From the NCBI GenBank assembly GCA_002989075.1, contig PSQN01000013.1, positions 1,766,194 through 1,830,193 on the forward strand: 64,000 nt of DNA, read 5' to 3'. This document shows, piece after piece, positions 1 to 11,783 of this stretch (positions are counted from its first letter, which is position 1; each line of letters starts with the position of its first letter). The notes under the pieces are model-generated. The model saw only the letters and a list, made by a program, of their open reading frames with translations, searched no databases and was not told where the DNA came from. A program made the translations under genes and the position numbers. The DNA comes from Arthonia radiata. Its lineage: Eukaryota > Ascomycota > Arthoniomycetes > Arthoniales > Arthoniaceae.

Positions 1-2
1 AA

Positions 3-128
3 CGCTCCTTCGAGGATCGGAGTGAGACGAGCCTGTCCAAGCACGGCGATTTCCAGATCCTGGAGCAGTGTCTAAGGGCGCCGTTTGACGGGCATGAGTC
101 TGTATCAGTTGCCTGGGACGCACTCTAA
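3..128 (+). CDS. 3' end of an unidentified gene (clipped by window edge)
   Basis: One frame is open from base 3 to a TAA at 126-128 and gives 41 residues ending SVAWDAL. Composition is coding-like (charged, no low-complexity run) and it stops 175 bp before the next start codon. The start lies outside the window. I do not recognise the protein; chance openness over 126 nt cannot be excluded. Confidence 0.35.
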   Translation, partial: RSFEDRSETSLSKHGDFQILEQCLRAPFDGHESVSVAWDAL

Positions 129-303
129 AGCGGGGTGATAGGGCAAAGGGCATAAAGTCTGTATGAGAGCCATCAACCATCTGCTCTGCTTCCTCACTCA
201 GGTGTGCCGTGGCTGATTTCGGTGCTAAGAGCATTATACTTGGACATCGACAGTCTCGTTTCGTCCGGTGTGTACACCCTTTCTTGGAAAACCCTCTGCC
301 ACA

Positions 304-1660
304 ATGAAAGCCGTGTTGAGCATGATGGCTTTGGCCTTCGCCTCCCTGGTCAACGCCAAGGCCCGGGCGCCTGACCTTCGATGCCTCACATCGCAAGGAC
401 CATTGCCAGGGGGGATCGTGCCCACTACGACCAACACACGCCCGCGCAATCACCTCGTCACATTGAATGTCACTGTTCTCCCCTCTGTGACAATCACCCC
501 TCCGCCGATCACGCTCATCAGCACCTCCCTATCCACCTCTACTGTCACCACAACAGTGCAGTCTACTGACGTCTTGCGCTCTACCACAACGCTGTGCGCT
601 GTTCAGTCTACCACGACTACCATCACTAATGTTGCTACCTCGACGTCCACAACGACTACCCACGTTCCCGGCGGTACTTCCACAATTACGGCCTCATCGA
701 GCTTCCTCCCTCTTTCTGCTACGATCGCTGCACGCGGTGAGCCTTACACAAAGCGCAAGCGTGATGACTTGCACCCGTACGCACAGTACGACCCACTCAC
801 AAACGGCACGCTTGAGATGCCTTCCCGCCGTGATCAGCCCCAGCGTTGCAAAGTCGTCAAGCCACGGGGCAAGCCTGTCACTTACATACCGCCAATGTTT
901 CCCAATAAAGTCGCTTGCACCAAGTTTCTGGACGTCACTTCTACTGCCACTGTCACAAACTCCGCCCAGAGCACTCGCACCATCATCGGCGTCGGCCTTA
1001 CTATTACAACCACTGTGAGCCGGCCTCTTGCGCGCCTTGTTTTGGATTCTTCAAGGAGGGCATGTACTGATGAGGATGCAATTAGTCTACTCGAGTCATC
1101 ACGTCGACTGCGACTGCTAACGCCCCGGGCGCGACCAGCACCACGATACTTACAGATGTGAGCAGCATCACTACCACAGCGACCGCTACGGTATGTTCCA
1201 TTTCCTACTTCACGCGAGTGAGGCCTTCCTTTGCTGACTGATGCGATCGCAGACTTCAAGCACAACCACGACAACCGTCACAAACACGGTCTCCGGCGCC
1301 CCCACGGCCACAACCTACGCTGTCTGCATGAACAATAATCTCATCACCACCATCAATCGCAATACAATCACACCCACAAATGGGGGTGACGGAGTCGAGA
1401 GCTTGACGACGTTCAATCCGTACGACTGCTGCACGACATGTGTCGACAACGGCGATCACTGCACCAGCTTCACTTACACCCCCACCGACGATGGATCAGG
1501 CTCGTGCAACTTGTTCCAAGCGACGGCCGCGAACGGCGTATGCGATGCTCGCCGAATCGGCGGAAGCCTTGCGCCGGTAGCTGGAGGTTTCGACGGGCCC
1601 ACTGTGGGGAACTCGAACTGTGGGCAGTATTCGTTGGGAGATTTCGGCCAGCAAGCCTGA
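304..1660 (+). CDS. Secreted Thr/Ser-rich protein with C-terminal Cys-rich (PAN/Apple-like) domain
   Basis: Three exons, 304-1014, 1086-1190 and 1253-1660, joined by GT..AG introns 1015-1085 and 1191-1252; spliced protein about 407 residues. It opens with a clear signal peptide (residues 1-19, ending ASLVNA), so it enters the secretory pathway. The middle is dominated by TSTTT-like runs, an O-mannosylated stalk typical of fungal wall or extracellular proteins. A dibasic region near KRKRDD could be a Kex2 site. The last ~110 residues carry about eight cysteines, including a CC pair in a YDCCTTC context and a CTSFTY stretch, which resembles PAN/Apple adhesion modules. No catalytic motif and no GPI-type hydrophobic tail are seen. 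Secretion is well supported; the adhesion or wall role is inference. Confidence 0.82.
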
Positions 1661-2829
1661 TAGGTCTCCTGAGGGCGTGTTGGGGTAATGGCAGGTGCAA
1701 AGAGGTCCGTTTCATTTGTTTCGGTGAGCGAAGGTGTTGGTGGACGAGCTGTTTGGATGTCATCTTGGACATCGAGTTCATTCCTTTCAAACTTAAATTT
1801 CAATCAGGTTTAGCGGATAGTCTGGAAGGCCCGTGCAGTACGTGAGTGCTCGGTGCAAAGAATGTGACGCTATTTGTCGCAAAATATGTGCCATGATTTC
1901 TCCTCCCACGCCTATGGTCAACATGCGTTGCCGCTTTAGGAGTATCTCGAGCTTCAGCTCGCATCCACGCACCCACGCCAGCGAGTGCGCAGTGATACTC
2001 CTATTCCCTCGCATTCCAATGCTATTCTCAAACGCTCCGAATCAACGACTTCTCTCGCATAAGCTGACAACAGACCTCCCCTGACGTCGGTCATGACCAC
2101 GTTTCGCGCCTTCAACGGACGGGACGGGATCTTGCAGACTTGCACAGCCGCCGCCCGTTTCAAAGCAATACCAAAAGCTGCCTTGCAACCTCCCTTGGCC
2201 CCATTGTGATGGCTTATTGAGACATGCAATCGCCGTTCCTGCCTTCTGATTGTACTCTCCATTGCTCTGAACCATCGCCGTTGAGTAAATCATCCGGCAC
2301 ACTTCTCATGTGCTGTCACGCAGCTTAGGAGTCTGCTGCTGTCGATATGCGATGATAGCCTCGGATCGGCGCATAAGGACCACCTTGCTTAGCCCGTCAT
2401 CGCGCTGAGGTAAGGTCCCATATAACAGGACAAATGGATCTCTTTCGGACGACATTCCTCTCACGCTTCGGGCCCGGCGGCAGGCATACACGCCTCGCCT
2501 CGCACGATCCTTTCCAGGGGCTGCCGCAGCAAAAGAAAGGCAACTATGAACATGTGCCAGAGAGCGGTCTTGAGGAGCGCTTTCGTATCCACAAGATCCG
2601 GTGACTAGCCGCACAGACGTCATCAGCAACGCTGAGCTAATCAGAAGCAGCATGCGATGGATCTGCCTCGTCGGGCTCCCTCCCAGCTTTCTCATCGTCA
2701 TCGGCACTGCGAGCTCATTCTGCAAGGCGTACGGTGCCGCCAGTGAGTGGAGTTGTAGTAGTTCGGCCTTGCCTGAGATGATCATCTTTGTGAGTTTGAT
2801 CCTTTCTTGGTTCTTTGCTTCCAGTGTCC
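1661..2829. other. Intergenic, 1.17 kb
   Basis: Only short frames without domain-like content are present. No tRNA, repeat or mobile element is visible. A 185-codon reverse frame (2306-2863) overlaps the start of the next gene and looks like a shadow. Confidence 0.5.
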
Positions 2830-4075
2830 ATGATACGCGCCGTGAATCAAACCAAGGGCCCACCGGCTCAGCAAGGGGATGTCACTTCAGCCTGTTTTGA
2901 GGAGCATCACCACCCTGGGGACGCGGGATTGAAGCCGACGCCGGCGCGACAGGTATAAGACTTTGCATTTCACGCATCACAAGTACATGCGCTTATGCTG
3001 TAGAGCTCGCTCTTTGCCACAGTCGATCCCACTGACATTCAATTGCCGCATAGATCCCATTCGCCCTCTACTGGACCGTACGCCATCTCCTCATCCTCCT
3101 TGATCGTCCCTGTCCCTGGCAACCCGCCCTCTTCACCAAGTTTCCGAACAAATTCCCCTGGGCCTTTCCACAGCATCCAGGCTGGTTTGTCACCGCCGAG
3201 CTCCTCCTTTCGGCGTGCTTGGCAGGCACCGGCATCTCCACCGCTCTCGACGCTGCAGTCTACGTGACGTACTACGGCGAGGACGGACGGCAGGATGCGC
3301 TGATCCATGACAACGGAAACGCGCTGACGAAGCTGTTGGTGGCGAATGGGTTTATGTGGGCCGCGGGGATGATTGTCGCGGTTGTTGGGTGAGCTGCTGT
3401 ATCTCGGGATGCGCTCGCTGCGCTGATTTAATTGCGACTAGGCTCGTTCATTTCGTGCTCTTCGCCCTCGCTTGCGACGATGAGCACGCCCGGCGTACCG
3501 CGTCCAATCTCCCCGCCGTTCGGAAACGAGCCCAGCAGCTCGCATCTGAGATCATCTCCCTTACGAAATCGCACGGTACGATGCGACGCCGCCACCCGAG
3601 TGGTAGTATTTACGACCAGGAGCGGGGAAGAGCGAGAGGCCCTTCGTTAAGCTCTTCTATCAGCGGCAGAAGTGGCGCCGGTGAAAAAGTGGATACGAGC
3701 TACCGAGCTTCGCCATTTGAGCCGTTCAGACATCAGCAAGTCGCGTCCGATGTAGAGGATAGTACGAAAGTGGCCTCGAAAATATCAGAGAGCACACTTG
3801 TGGAAAGGAGCGGTGCCGAGAGCGCTAGCGGGAGAGGGCATAGACGAGGTCAGAGTAGCATGGGTGATGCGAAGAGAAAGTCGAAGTTTCCTGGGCTGGT
3901 GAGTAAGTTCAATGAGAGCTTCGAGCGTGACAGCATCATTGCTGGTGCTGCCAGTCCAGGAGAGGTGTTGAATGAAGAGAACAGAGGAAACATAGCGCCC
4001 CCGAGGAATAGCTGGGAAGGTGGGTTTGAAGAGATTACGCTGTCACGGAGAACAGATGCAGGAGATGTGGTGTGA
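2830..4075 (+). CDS. Fungal multi-pass membrane protein of unknown function
   Basis: Three exons, 2830-2952, 3054-3388 and 3442-4075, give about 363 residues. Exon 2 holds hydrophobic segments around LLLSACLAGTGIS and, running across the second intron, MIVAVVG/LVHFVLFALAC, so three to four membrane spans are likely. Everything after about residue 160 is a hydrophilic Ser/Arg-rich tail, probably cytosolic. The arrangement recalls MARVEL-like fungal membrane proteins, but no diagnostic motif was found. The frame joins exactly at both introns, which supports exons 2 and 3. Exon 1 (41 residues, hydrophilic) is less certain, and an upstream exon is possible. Confidence 0.65.
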
Positions 4076-4237
4076 GCATGGCATTGTATTCCATGGGCGG
4101 CACTATGAATTAGTTTCGAGCACAACACGAGGTTGTTGTTGTAAAGTATTGTTGTATTGACACGCCAAAGCACGTTCATAGCTTCTGTCATATAATGTTG
4201 CTCTCACAGGATCGAGACCACATCCGTCAGGACCTTG

Positions 4238-6621
4238 TTAGTCAAGCTCTACATAGTTCGCAGGAAACAGACCGCGTTGCCCGTTGTACTCGCCGAGCCA
4301 CCAGTCATCGTCTGGAAACTCCTGGTCAGGTTGTCAGCGTTGTTCTTGGAAAGAAAATGCAGATTTATACTTACCACGTCAGTTATTTTTGCGCCTTCTG
4401 GAAAGGTCAATTCGTTCTCCTCAGCGGCTTCGTAGTCATATTGTGCGGTCGCTGTTTTGTCTGCTTTCTCTTCTGCAGCCGCTGCACCTCCTGCGCCAGC
4501 ACTCGAAGCGCCTGCAGCCGGTGCCGCACCCGCACCACCACTTTCAACCAGCTCGACGTAGTTACTCGGGAACAGACCCTGTTCCCCTTTCGAGTTGACA
4601 CCCATCCACCAATCCTCATCCACCATATCAATTTGCGTAATCTCCTCGCCTTCTCTTAGTTCCAGCTCGTTATCTTCAGCCTTCTCATAGTCATATTGCG
4701 CAACCGCTATCTTGCCCTCTCCCGGCGCCGCCATCGCCGCTTGCTCTCCGGCTCCTCTTGCAGGATCATTTGCCTCGACGCGCGGCTCAGCGGGAATGTC
4801 GCGCTCATGCGGCACGGCCTTGTCCATGGAGCGCACCGGCACGATTGGCGCTCCTTCCTCCTCTTCCGGGTTTGAGAGCGGCGTAGGCTCTTGTGTTCGT
4901 GCAACTGGTCGGGCGAGACGAATCGGGCTTTGTGGGCGGAGAGCAGCTTCATCGTCGGCCTCCTCGTCCTCTTCATCATCGGGTCGCGGGACTTGCTGCG
5001 GTGGTGGAGGAACACGTTGCGTATCTTCCGCGGGTCGTTGAGGCTGATTGGGCTTGCTGGAGAGGTCCATTGGTGGTGGTGGTCCGGTGCCCGCGGAGGG
5101 AATTGGCGTGTTCTTGAAGCGGTCGCGCATCGCGGAGACACCGCCTGCAGAAGTTGTGGGCTCTTCAGGCTCGACTTCCGCAGGCTGCTCACCCGTGCGA
5201 TTCGATGAGACGGCGGAGGCGCCCGTCTTGTTCGTCTGGACGTCTCCCCATTTCTTGCCAGAATATCCGGATGACCAGCCACCGCTACCGCCGGATGTTT
5301 GAACGGGAATGGCGCGTGATGTGTCCGCAGACTGAGATGGCGCACCCCCGGCTTTCTTCCGCTCTGCCCATTGCTGCGCGGGCGTCTTGCCGCCTGTGTC
5401 TGCAAACGTCTTGCTTGCGGCGCCGACTGTGGGTGCTTGTGGGGCGGCAGGTTGGCTGCCAAAGGAAGGCATTGGTGCACGGGTGCCCGTGAAATTGGAG
5501 CCACCAAGATTGCCGGTGGGTTTATGCTTGGGCAGGGAAGAGAGGCGGCCAGCGCCAGTGTCGGCGTCTGTAGAGCGTTGAGAGGTTCCTGTAGCTGATG
5601 GGCTCATAGACGCTGGAGGAGATGCAGAGCCGCCGGGTCCCTGTGCGCGAGCACGAATGGCGTTAATATCGACCTTTCCGACTGGCTCGTACGATCCTTT
5701 GATCGTGGTGGGTCTTTCGTCTTTCGCCTCACCCTTCTCCTTGGCCTCTCTCCGAATAGCGTTGATATCTACTTTGCCAATAGGCTGATAGCCTCCTTTG
5801 ACGAGGTCTGGATTGCCGTTGAATGATGTGTTCTGTTGTTGTGCGCGAGACGGCTCTTGTCTTTGGGACTGGAGTGAAGGCATGTCCACAGTCGTTCGTT
5901 GATAGGCGGGTGCGACTTTCTCAAGCTGTGATCGTGTGGGCTGCGGCGCGTCCTCGCCCCATCCATCGTTCTGTGAGGATGTTGACGGTGCGACTACTGA
6001 CCTTGTGCGACCCGAGCCCAGAGGGTTGAAGTTGCCTCCGCCGCCGCCGACTCGAGAGGGTGTGAAAACGGGCTTGGAAGCTACTGGCGGTCTCGGCGCA
6101 TCTGCTTCAGACGCAACAGCGCCGCCGCCAGAGTATTTCGAGCCGGATGAGTCTTGAACTTTCTTGACGATGCTTTCGGGTGCTAGGTCTGCGTCTGTCC
6201 GCGCATTGATCTGGACGTGATAGCCCTGAAAGACCTTCTGAATCGCGGCTGTGTAGCCACTGTAATATCCCTTCGTCCGCTCGGGCACGCCATCGCCGCA
6301 CCAGGCGATCAAGACATTCTTTTGCAGTGTGGTGTTAGGATCTTTGACCTTGACGAAGCCGTACTGTATCTTTCCTTCCGAAAACTCGTCAGCCATATCT
6401 GCGAGCTCTCCCTCGCCCGTCCGGAACACCCTGAGCACGCTCTCTTGGCCGCCCGCATGCTGAAACGCGCTGACTAAGGGTGCTTGGACGGAGAAGATTG
6501 CCCATTGGCCATAAGTGGGAGAAGAAGCAGCACCAGGGTTGGCAGGCCCTGGAGAGTCGACTATGGATTTGTAGGCCTTACTGATGGCCGGGCCTTCGAT
6601 GGAGGTATTGAGGGAGGCCAT
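4238..6621 (-). CDS. ABP1: Actin-binding protein 1 (Abp1/drebrin-like), ADF-H plus two SH3
   Basis: Exon 1 is 6621-4375 and exon 2 is 4321-4238, with a 53-nt intron splitting the last SH3; protein about 776 residues. Order: ADF-homology domain (residues ~10-140, with KIQYGFVKV and GYHVQINAR), a long Pro/Ser-rich middle with [10 protein letters not shown] and [10 protein letters not shown] repeats and a [10 protein letters not shown] motif, then two C-terminal SH3 domains ([15 protein letters not shown] and [15 protein letters not shown]). These match Abp1, which binds F-actin at endocytic patches and recruits Arp2/3 activators and kinases. Without the intron the second SH3 would run into unrelated sequence; spliced, it ends [11 protein letters not shown]. 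The start was chosen at MASLNTS, where homology begins. It converges with the upstream membrane-protein gene. Confidence 0.95.
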
Positions 6622-7070
6622 TATGGGCGTCGAGTGGGTCAATGTTAGAAGCAGATGTCGCACAAAGAGCTCTTCAAATACTATGCAGCAGCCTACATCG
6701 TTGCGAGTTTGAGCTGAGGCTTCTTGCAATGGAGTCTTGGCGAGCCACAATCGTCACTTTTTGTGGCGGTGCTGCTCACCCTGCCCATCCTCAATATCCC
6801 TTGGCATCTGCATCGTCCCCGCATGCGAGGCACGTCTCGCTGTCGACTCATCTGCTGCCACGTCAATGCACCCTCGCCTGAGACTTGATGGCGCCCGAAG
6901 TATCAGGAAAACCCCATCCTTGATAATCCAGAGTTTTGTGCCACTGGATCTTGGATCTGCGCAATCCATTTCCATCGTCGCGTGTTGCGATGGGTAAGCG
7001 AACCTGAACTGATTGCTTCCAACCGCAGCGCGCACTGCTCACGCGTTAAATTGAGCGAATCGACCCCGGC
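6622..7070. promoter_or_regulatory. Divergent promoter region, ABP1 / F-box gene
   Basis: This 449-bp gap separates two head-to-head genes and must hold both promoters. No convincing TATA box or palindromic operator stands out. Confidence 0.5.
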
Positions 7071-10000
7071 ATGGCTCACACTCCAACAAATTTCCAACGC
7101 TATCCGGACAGCGACTCGTCGGACATCTACTCCCCACCCGAGCCCGGACCCTCCCTTTCGAAGGATGCAATCACATTCGGGACCCCTCTGAAGCGTAAAA
7201 ATGATACGAACACGCAGGAAGAGATCAGGGACAAGCGCCAGAAGACGCAAACACCCATTGACCGCCCTGTGCATCCAAGTCTGCCGCTGATTGCCAACTT
7301 GCCCGGTGAGATCTGGCAGCACATCTTCTCCTTCCTCCCACCTCGGAGTCTTCCGCCACTGCTTTGGACCTGTCGCATGTTCCATAGATACCTCACGGAC
7401 CCTGATCTCGAGCACTCGGCCTGTACAACCCCACGTGGTTTGCGCACTGTCCATCCGGATCAGGTTTGGCGCACGTCCCGGATCAGATGGCTTCCTTCTA
7501 TTCCAAACAGCCCGCCCGGCATCGGCGAACCTGAGCTATATCGGCTTCTTGGTCGCAAGGACTGTCAATTCTGTGGTAAAGCGGCCAGTTCTCCCTTAGC
7601 AAGACCCAGTATATGGAAGCCCGGCCCAGCTCACGAAGGGGTGCGCCATGTCTGGCCTTTCACTATTCGCAGCTGCGGTTCATGTTTGGCCCAGCGCACG
7701 CAAGACTATCGGTCTTTGATGTTGTCTGACTTTTCGGAGCTGTCATCAGTGGTTCCTTTCCTGTTCCTTACGCAAGATGAGCATGTGTTTTCTCCTTCTG
7801 CTTTTCGTTCGGCTGATGAGATACCTCAAGATATTGAAGTTCGCAGAGTCTCCTCCGTTTCACAACTTGAAAATGTCAAAGGGCAATTTCGTTCTGCAAG
7901 AGACAAAAGTTCTAGTCAAGCAATGTCACTCTTAACCGCAATGGCTGCCGAGCGGCCTGCATTTATGGCAATCTGCGAAGCATGGGAGGTGTGGGCAACA
8001 GACGAGAATGTCCGCCAATTTCTTTCCGCACAGTGTATCAGCTTGCGCAATACTCCAGCGCCTACAATGAGGACTGAGGAGGACGAAACGTGCAGCACGT
8101 TTAGCGGTACGCTTCAGCATGTTCTTATGTTGCCCGATTTTGCTTTCTTGCAACTTGTCTGCACCTTGCACATAATGCCTCTGAAGAAACGCTGACATAC
8201 TCCAGATGATTCAAACCGTCGTAAGGGAGGTAACACTCATTCGCGTAACAAGTCTGCTTTGCAACGTCCACCAACGCGCACGAAAGCCGCTGCAGAGGAA
8301 GCTAGAATTCGTCGACGCGCTGACATTGAACGGCGCTGCGCCCAAATAACCCCTCCTATCGAGGCCAAGCTCTTGGATCATATGGACTCGTTCAAAGCTG
8401 CAATGCAGATCTCCATGCCGATTACTGAGGATGGTTGGAACATGCTTAAGCCCAAATTGCTTTCTCAGCGTGATGCCGCGCAACAGCGAGAGACAGACCG
8501 ACTGGCTGCTGCCAGGGCTCTTGAACCGAGCAGTGACAATGCAAATGATAGCGCCGATAGTGAAAGGATCAAAGAACGGTGGGAGACTTTCCAGAGGCCT
8601 ATCCGAAAGGATCTCGAAGCCTATATCGACGAGCTTATCCACAATGCTTGGGCTGATGGTCGAGCGATCAATCTTCATACGGCCCCTCGATTTGCGGCTG
8701 ATGCCTTGGTCTTTGCACGCAATCGTTACGCAGCTGACAAGCCTCAGAACATGGAGCCCGGAAATGCCTTTCGACTGGTTCTTCACAATATGAAGTGGAT
8801 CTACGAACACAAGGTCAAGCCACTGACTGAGACGGCTCACGGTGTCCGTGATTTGTTTCGCTGTGCAGGTTGCGTGAATGAGCCAAAGATGTATCAATTC
8901 GACAGTCTAATACAGCACTACGCCGCTAAACACACGACCAATTACAGCTCACGCAATGTTGGGGTTGCTTGGTACGAGGCTGTCTGGCCGGAGATTCCGC
9001 CGTTCCAGACAGATGGAGCAAGCCTGGACTCTCTTGTAAAGCAACATAATCCGATATACTCATCAGCGGAACCTGGATCTGAGGAGTATCCTTTGCAGGC
9101 GTACTCGGAGCCTTGGACACTATACCAACCGGTAGCAGCTTCGCACCGCCCGCCACCCCTGACGAGCCCTGGTTTTCCTCCAGATACATATGGACGATAT
9201 GGTGCTTATTCCACGCCAGTACCTCAGCATGCAAGTCATGCCACCAGCCCAACGTTCTCTGTAGGCCCCGGATATCCACCGCCCGCGCACCCTGGCGCAT
9301 CAAGCCCGTTTGAGGGCCTCGATCCTCGACTGTCTTCCTATCCTACGCAAACACCATTTCATGCCCCACCATCTTCGAGTACATGGGCTGCCTCGCCAGG
9401 CTATCAACCCCCATCTTACGCCCCATCTCCTGCCCAGAATGAGCCCTCGTTTCTGCAGAAGCAAATGGATGCTGTAGCGAATATCACTCGAGAAATTTGG
9501 GACACGCTGTTTGCAGTGAAGCAGATTCCTCCCAGTGTGAGGATATATGTGCTCATTCAGCATGCAATCATGCGTTTTAAAGAGCGCTTCAGTAACGAGC
9601 CTAACATCGACTTGGTGTACAGATGCGTCAATGAGCATGCGCTGCTGCAGCCTATGAAGGACGCTAACGGGCTCGCCTGCAAAGTTTGTGTACTGGAGAA
9701 TGAGAGCCGCGAAGAAGGCCACTCTCACGCCTTCTCACTGAGTAGTGGCGAGCGAAAGCTATACTCGTTCGCGCTTTTGCTGTGGCATTTCAAGCAGGTT
9801 CACATCGAGACGAAGCTGGCACTCGACAATGCTCAAACCCATGACGATCCAGAGGACTTGAAGCGATACGATTGGAAAGAAGACATGATCGAGCTCCCTG
9901 AGGACACTCTGATCGCTGGACTTAGAAGCAAGCCAGGAATGCTTGAGCCTCGGCGTGTCGCCATCTTCAAGGAGGCGTTCCCCAACCTCTTTGCCGATGT

Positions 10001-10715
10001 GACGCCAGAACCTTCCTCTCAATATGGTCACCATATGTCCGGTTCGTATGCAGCGCCGTATCAGCATCAATGGCCAGCTTCAGGAAGCATGTCGCCTCCG
10101 GCTGCACGCAGCCAAATTGACATGAATGCTTCCCTAGCCTCACAAGGATTCATCAAAATTGAACCAGGGGATCCCTATGCGACGCCGTATGGATGCAATA
10201 CTTTTAGGCCGTCTCAATTCGACCAATACGACCCAAGCATACCGTCTGTGCCCGTCGCCAACCGCCAAGCTGGAAACAACTACCGCGGCCGAGGGTATCG
10301 TGAGAGGGTAAGTCATTTCACCATCAGCTTTCGGGAAATGCTAACGTCATCGCAGGGGTTCCGAGGTCGACGTGGAGGTCCTCGACATCCCTCAGGGTCC
10401 AGACCAAATCATCCTGGACGACAGAGTTCGAGCGAGGGGATTCCGAGCGATTTGCTACAGAGCTTGACCACACCTCATCGACATGCGCCATATGGAGGCC
10501 AGCTGCATGCACATCATGCACCGCCACCGCCTCCGGCGCAGTACCCTCGATACGACTACTTTCCACCGCCTCCTCCGCCGCACATGGCTCATTACGCATC
10601 CCAGCATTCAGGCCAATACGGCCATTCACCGCCGGCATCAGCAGGGAGGGAAGCCGAGGAAGACGTGGAATACGTGTATGTTCGGCGCAAGGATCCAAGC
10701 TCATACAGCTACTAG
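7071..10715 (+). CDS. F-box protein with large C-terminal fungal domain
   Basis: Three exons, 7071-8106, 8206-10307 and 10356-10715; about 1165 residues. The second intron is 48 nt, a multiple of three and free of stops, so it could be misread as coding, but it has GTAAGT, a GCTAAC branch and CAG. The F-box lies near residues 70-115 (LPGEIWQHIFSFLP...LLWTCRMFHRYL); it should bind Skp1 and make this a substrate adaptor of an SCF ubiquitin ligase. A Cys cluster follows (CQFCGK ... CGSC, residues ~165-210). The C-terminal half has two conserved-looking blocks with CxxC-type motifs and a Pro/Tyr/Gly-rich tail. The substrate is unknown. Confidence 0.85.
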
Positions 10716-10985
10716 TAGAGTCGCACGAGTTTCGAGGGGTGCGATGGGAGCATACCCAATTTCTAGAGACAATCGAGGGTGTCCATGCCTCGATTGAATC
10801 GACACATTTACAGAACAACTCCTTGCTGCACTTCGCGCTTCCCTCCTTTCTGCCCCTGAAATGCATGCTGTGATGTCATCTTGTCTGGAGCAACTCGAGT
10901 CATGCCTCTGCCACATCTTCTCCGCCTTCGATTGTTTCACTGGCCTGTTTGATACTCGCAATAGACATCTTGCTCTCAAATAGAC

Positions 10986-11783
10986 ATGCGCCGCAATATT
11001 TACAGACTCGAAGGTTCGGTTCGCTCTACTACAAAGCCACTTTTGTCAAAGTCCCTTGGTCCTGCCAGCAGCGTGTCGTTGCGGCCGCATCAGCAAGTGG
11101 TAGGGCAAACCCGCGGACTGGTCAATCTGAGTAGGCCATACATCTGCCAGCAATGTTTGCGAAACGGCTCACGCAGGCTTCAATCGACGGCTCCCGCGTC
11201 ACAACAAGATCACCACGAGACGCCACCTCCGAGCTCGAAGGCAAAATCCGCTTATGACCTCTTTCCTTCGACACTTTCCGCCGGACCACCACCCTCAGGA
11301 CCTTTCGAGATTGATCTTGCGTCCTTACGTCGCGAGTTTCTCCAGCTGCAAGCGAAGGCGCATCCAGACAGACATGCAGATCCTACTATGAAGCACAGAG
11401 CAGAAGCTACAAGCGCGGCGTTCAATGATGCCTACCGGACACTCACTGATCCTCTTCAACGTGCGCGACACATACTGTTGATACGGCAGGGCATCGATCT
11501 TGAAGCAGACGAGGCGTCCAAGGAAGAAGATCAAGAACTGTTGATGTCTGTACTCGAGGCGAGGGAAGTCATCGAGGAGGCGGAAGAGGAGTCGCAGCTG
11601 GAAGGATTGCAGGAAGAAAATGAAGAGCGAATACAATCAAGTCAGCAGGCACTGAGTACGGCGTTTGCGAACGGTGACTGGTCGAGGGCGAAGAGAGAAG
11701 CGATACGCTTGCGGTATTGGACCAACATTCGAGACTCGATCAGGGCGTGGGAGAAGGGTAAGCCCGTAATACTTGTGCATTGA
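10986..11783 (+). CDS. JAC1: Mitochondrial Fe-S cluster co-chaperone Jac1/HscB
   Basis: A single exon encodes 265 residues. The N-terminal ~75 residues are rich in Arg/Ser/Gln with few acids, fitting a mitochondrial targeting sequence; a CxxC (ICQQC) follows. The J-domain carries HPD at about residues 126-128 (AHPDRH), preceded by LRREFLQLQ and followed by AFNDAYRTL. The C-terminal helical part (LLMSVLEAREVIEEA, then LRYWTNI) is the HscB-type domain that binds the Isu scaffold. Jac1 stimulates the Hsp70 ATPase during transfer of clusters from the scaffold. Length and layout are normal for the family. Confidence 0.95.
   Translation: MRRNIYRLEGSVRSTTKPLLSKSLGPASSVSLRPHQQVVGQTRGLVNLSRPYICQQCLRNGSRRLQSTAPASQQDHHETPPPSSKAKSAYDLFPSTLSAGPPPSGPFEIDLASLRREFLQLQAKAHPDRHADPTMKHRAEATSAAFNDAYRTLTDPLQRARHILLIRQGIDLEADEASKEEDQELLMSVLEAREVIEEAEEESQLEGLQEENEERIQSSQQALSTAFANGDWSRAKREAIRLRYWTNIRDSIRAWEKGKPVILVH

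Noticed and set aside
2306-2863. 185-codon reverse frame
   Set aside because: No domain, odd composition, and it overlaps the start of a better-supported forward gene.
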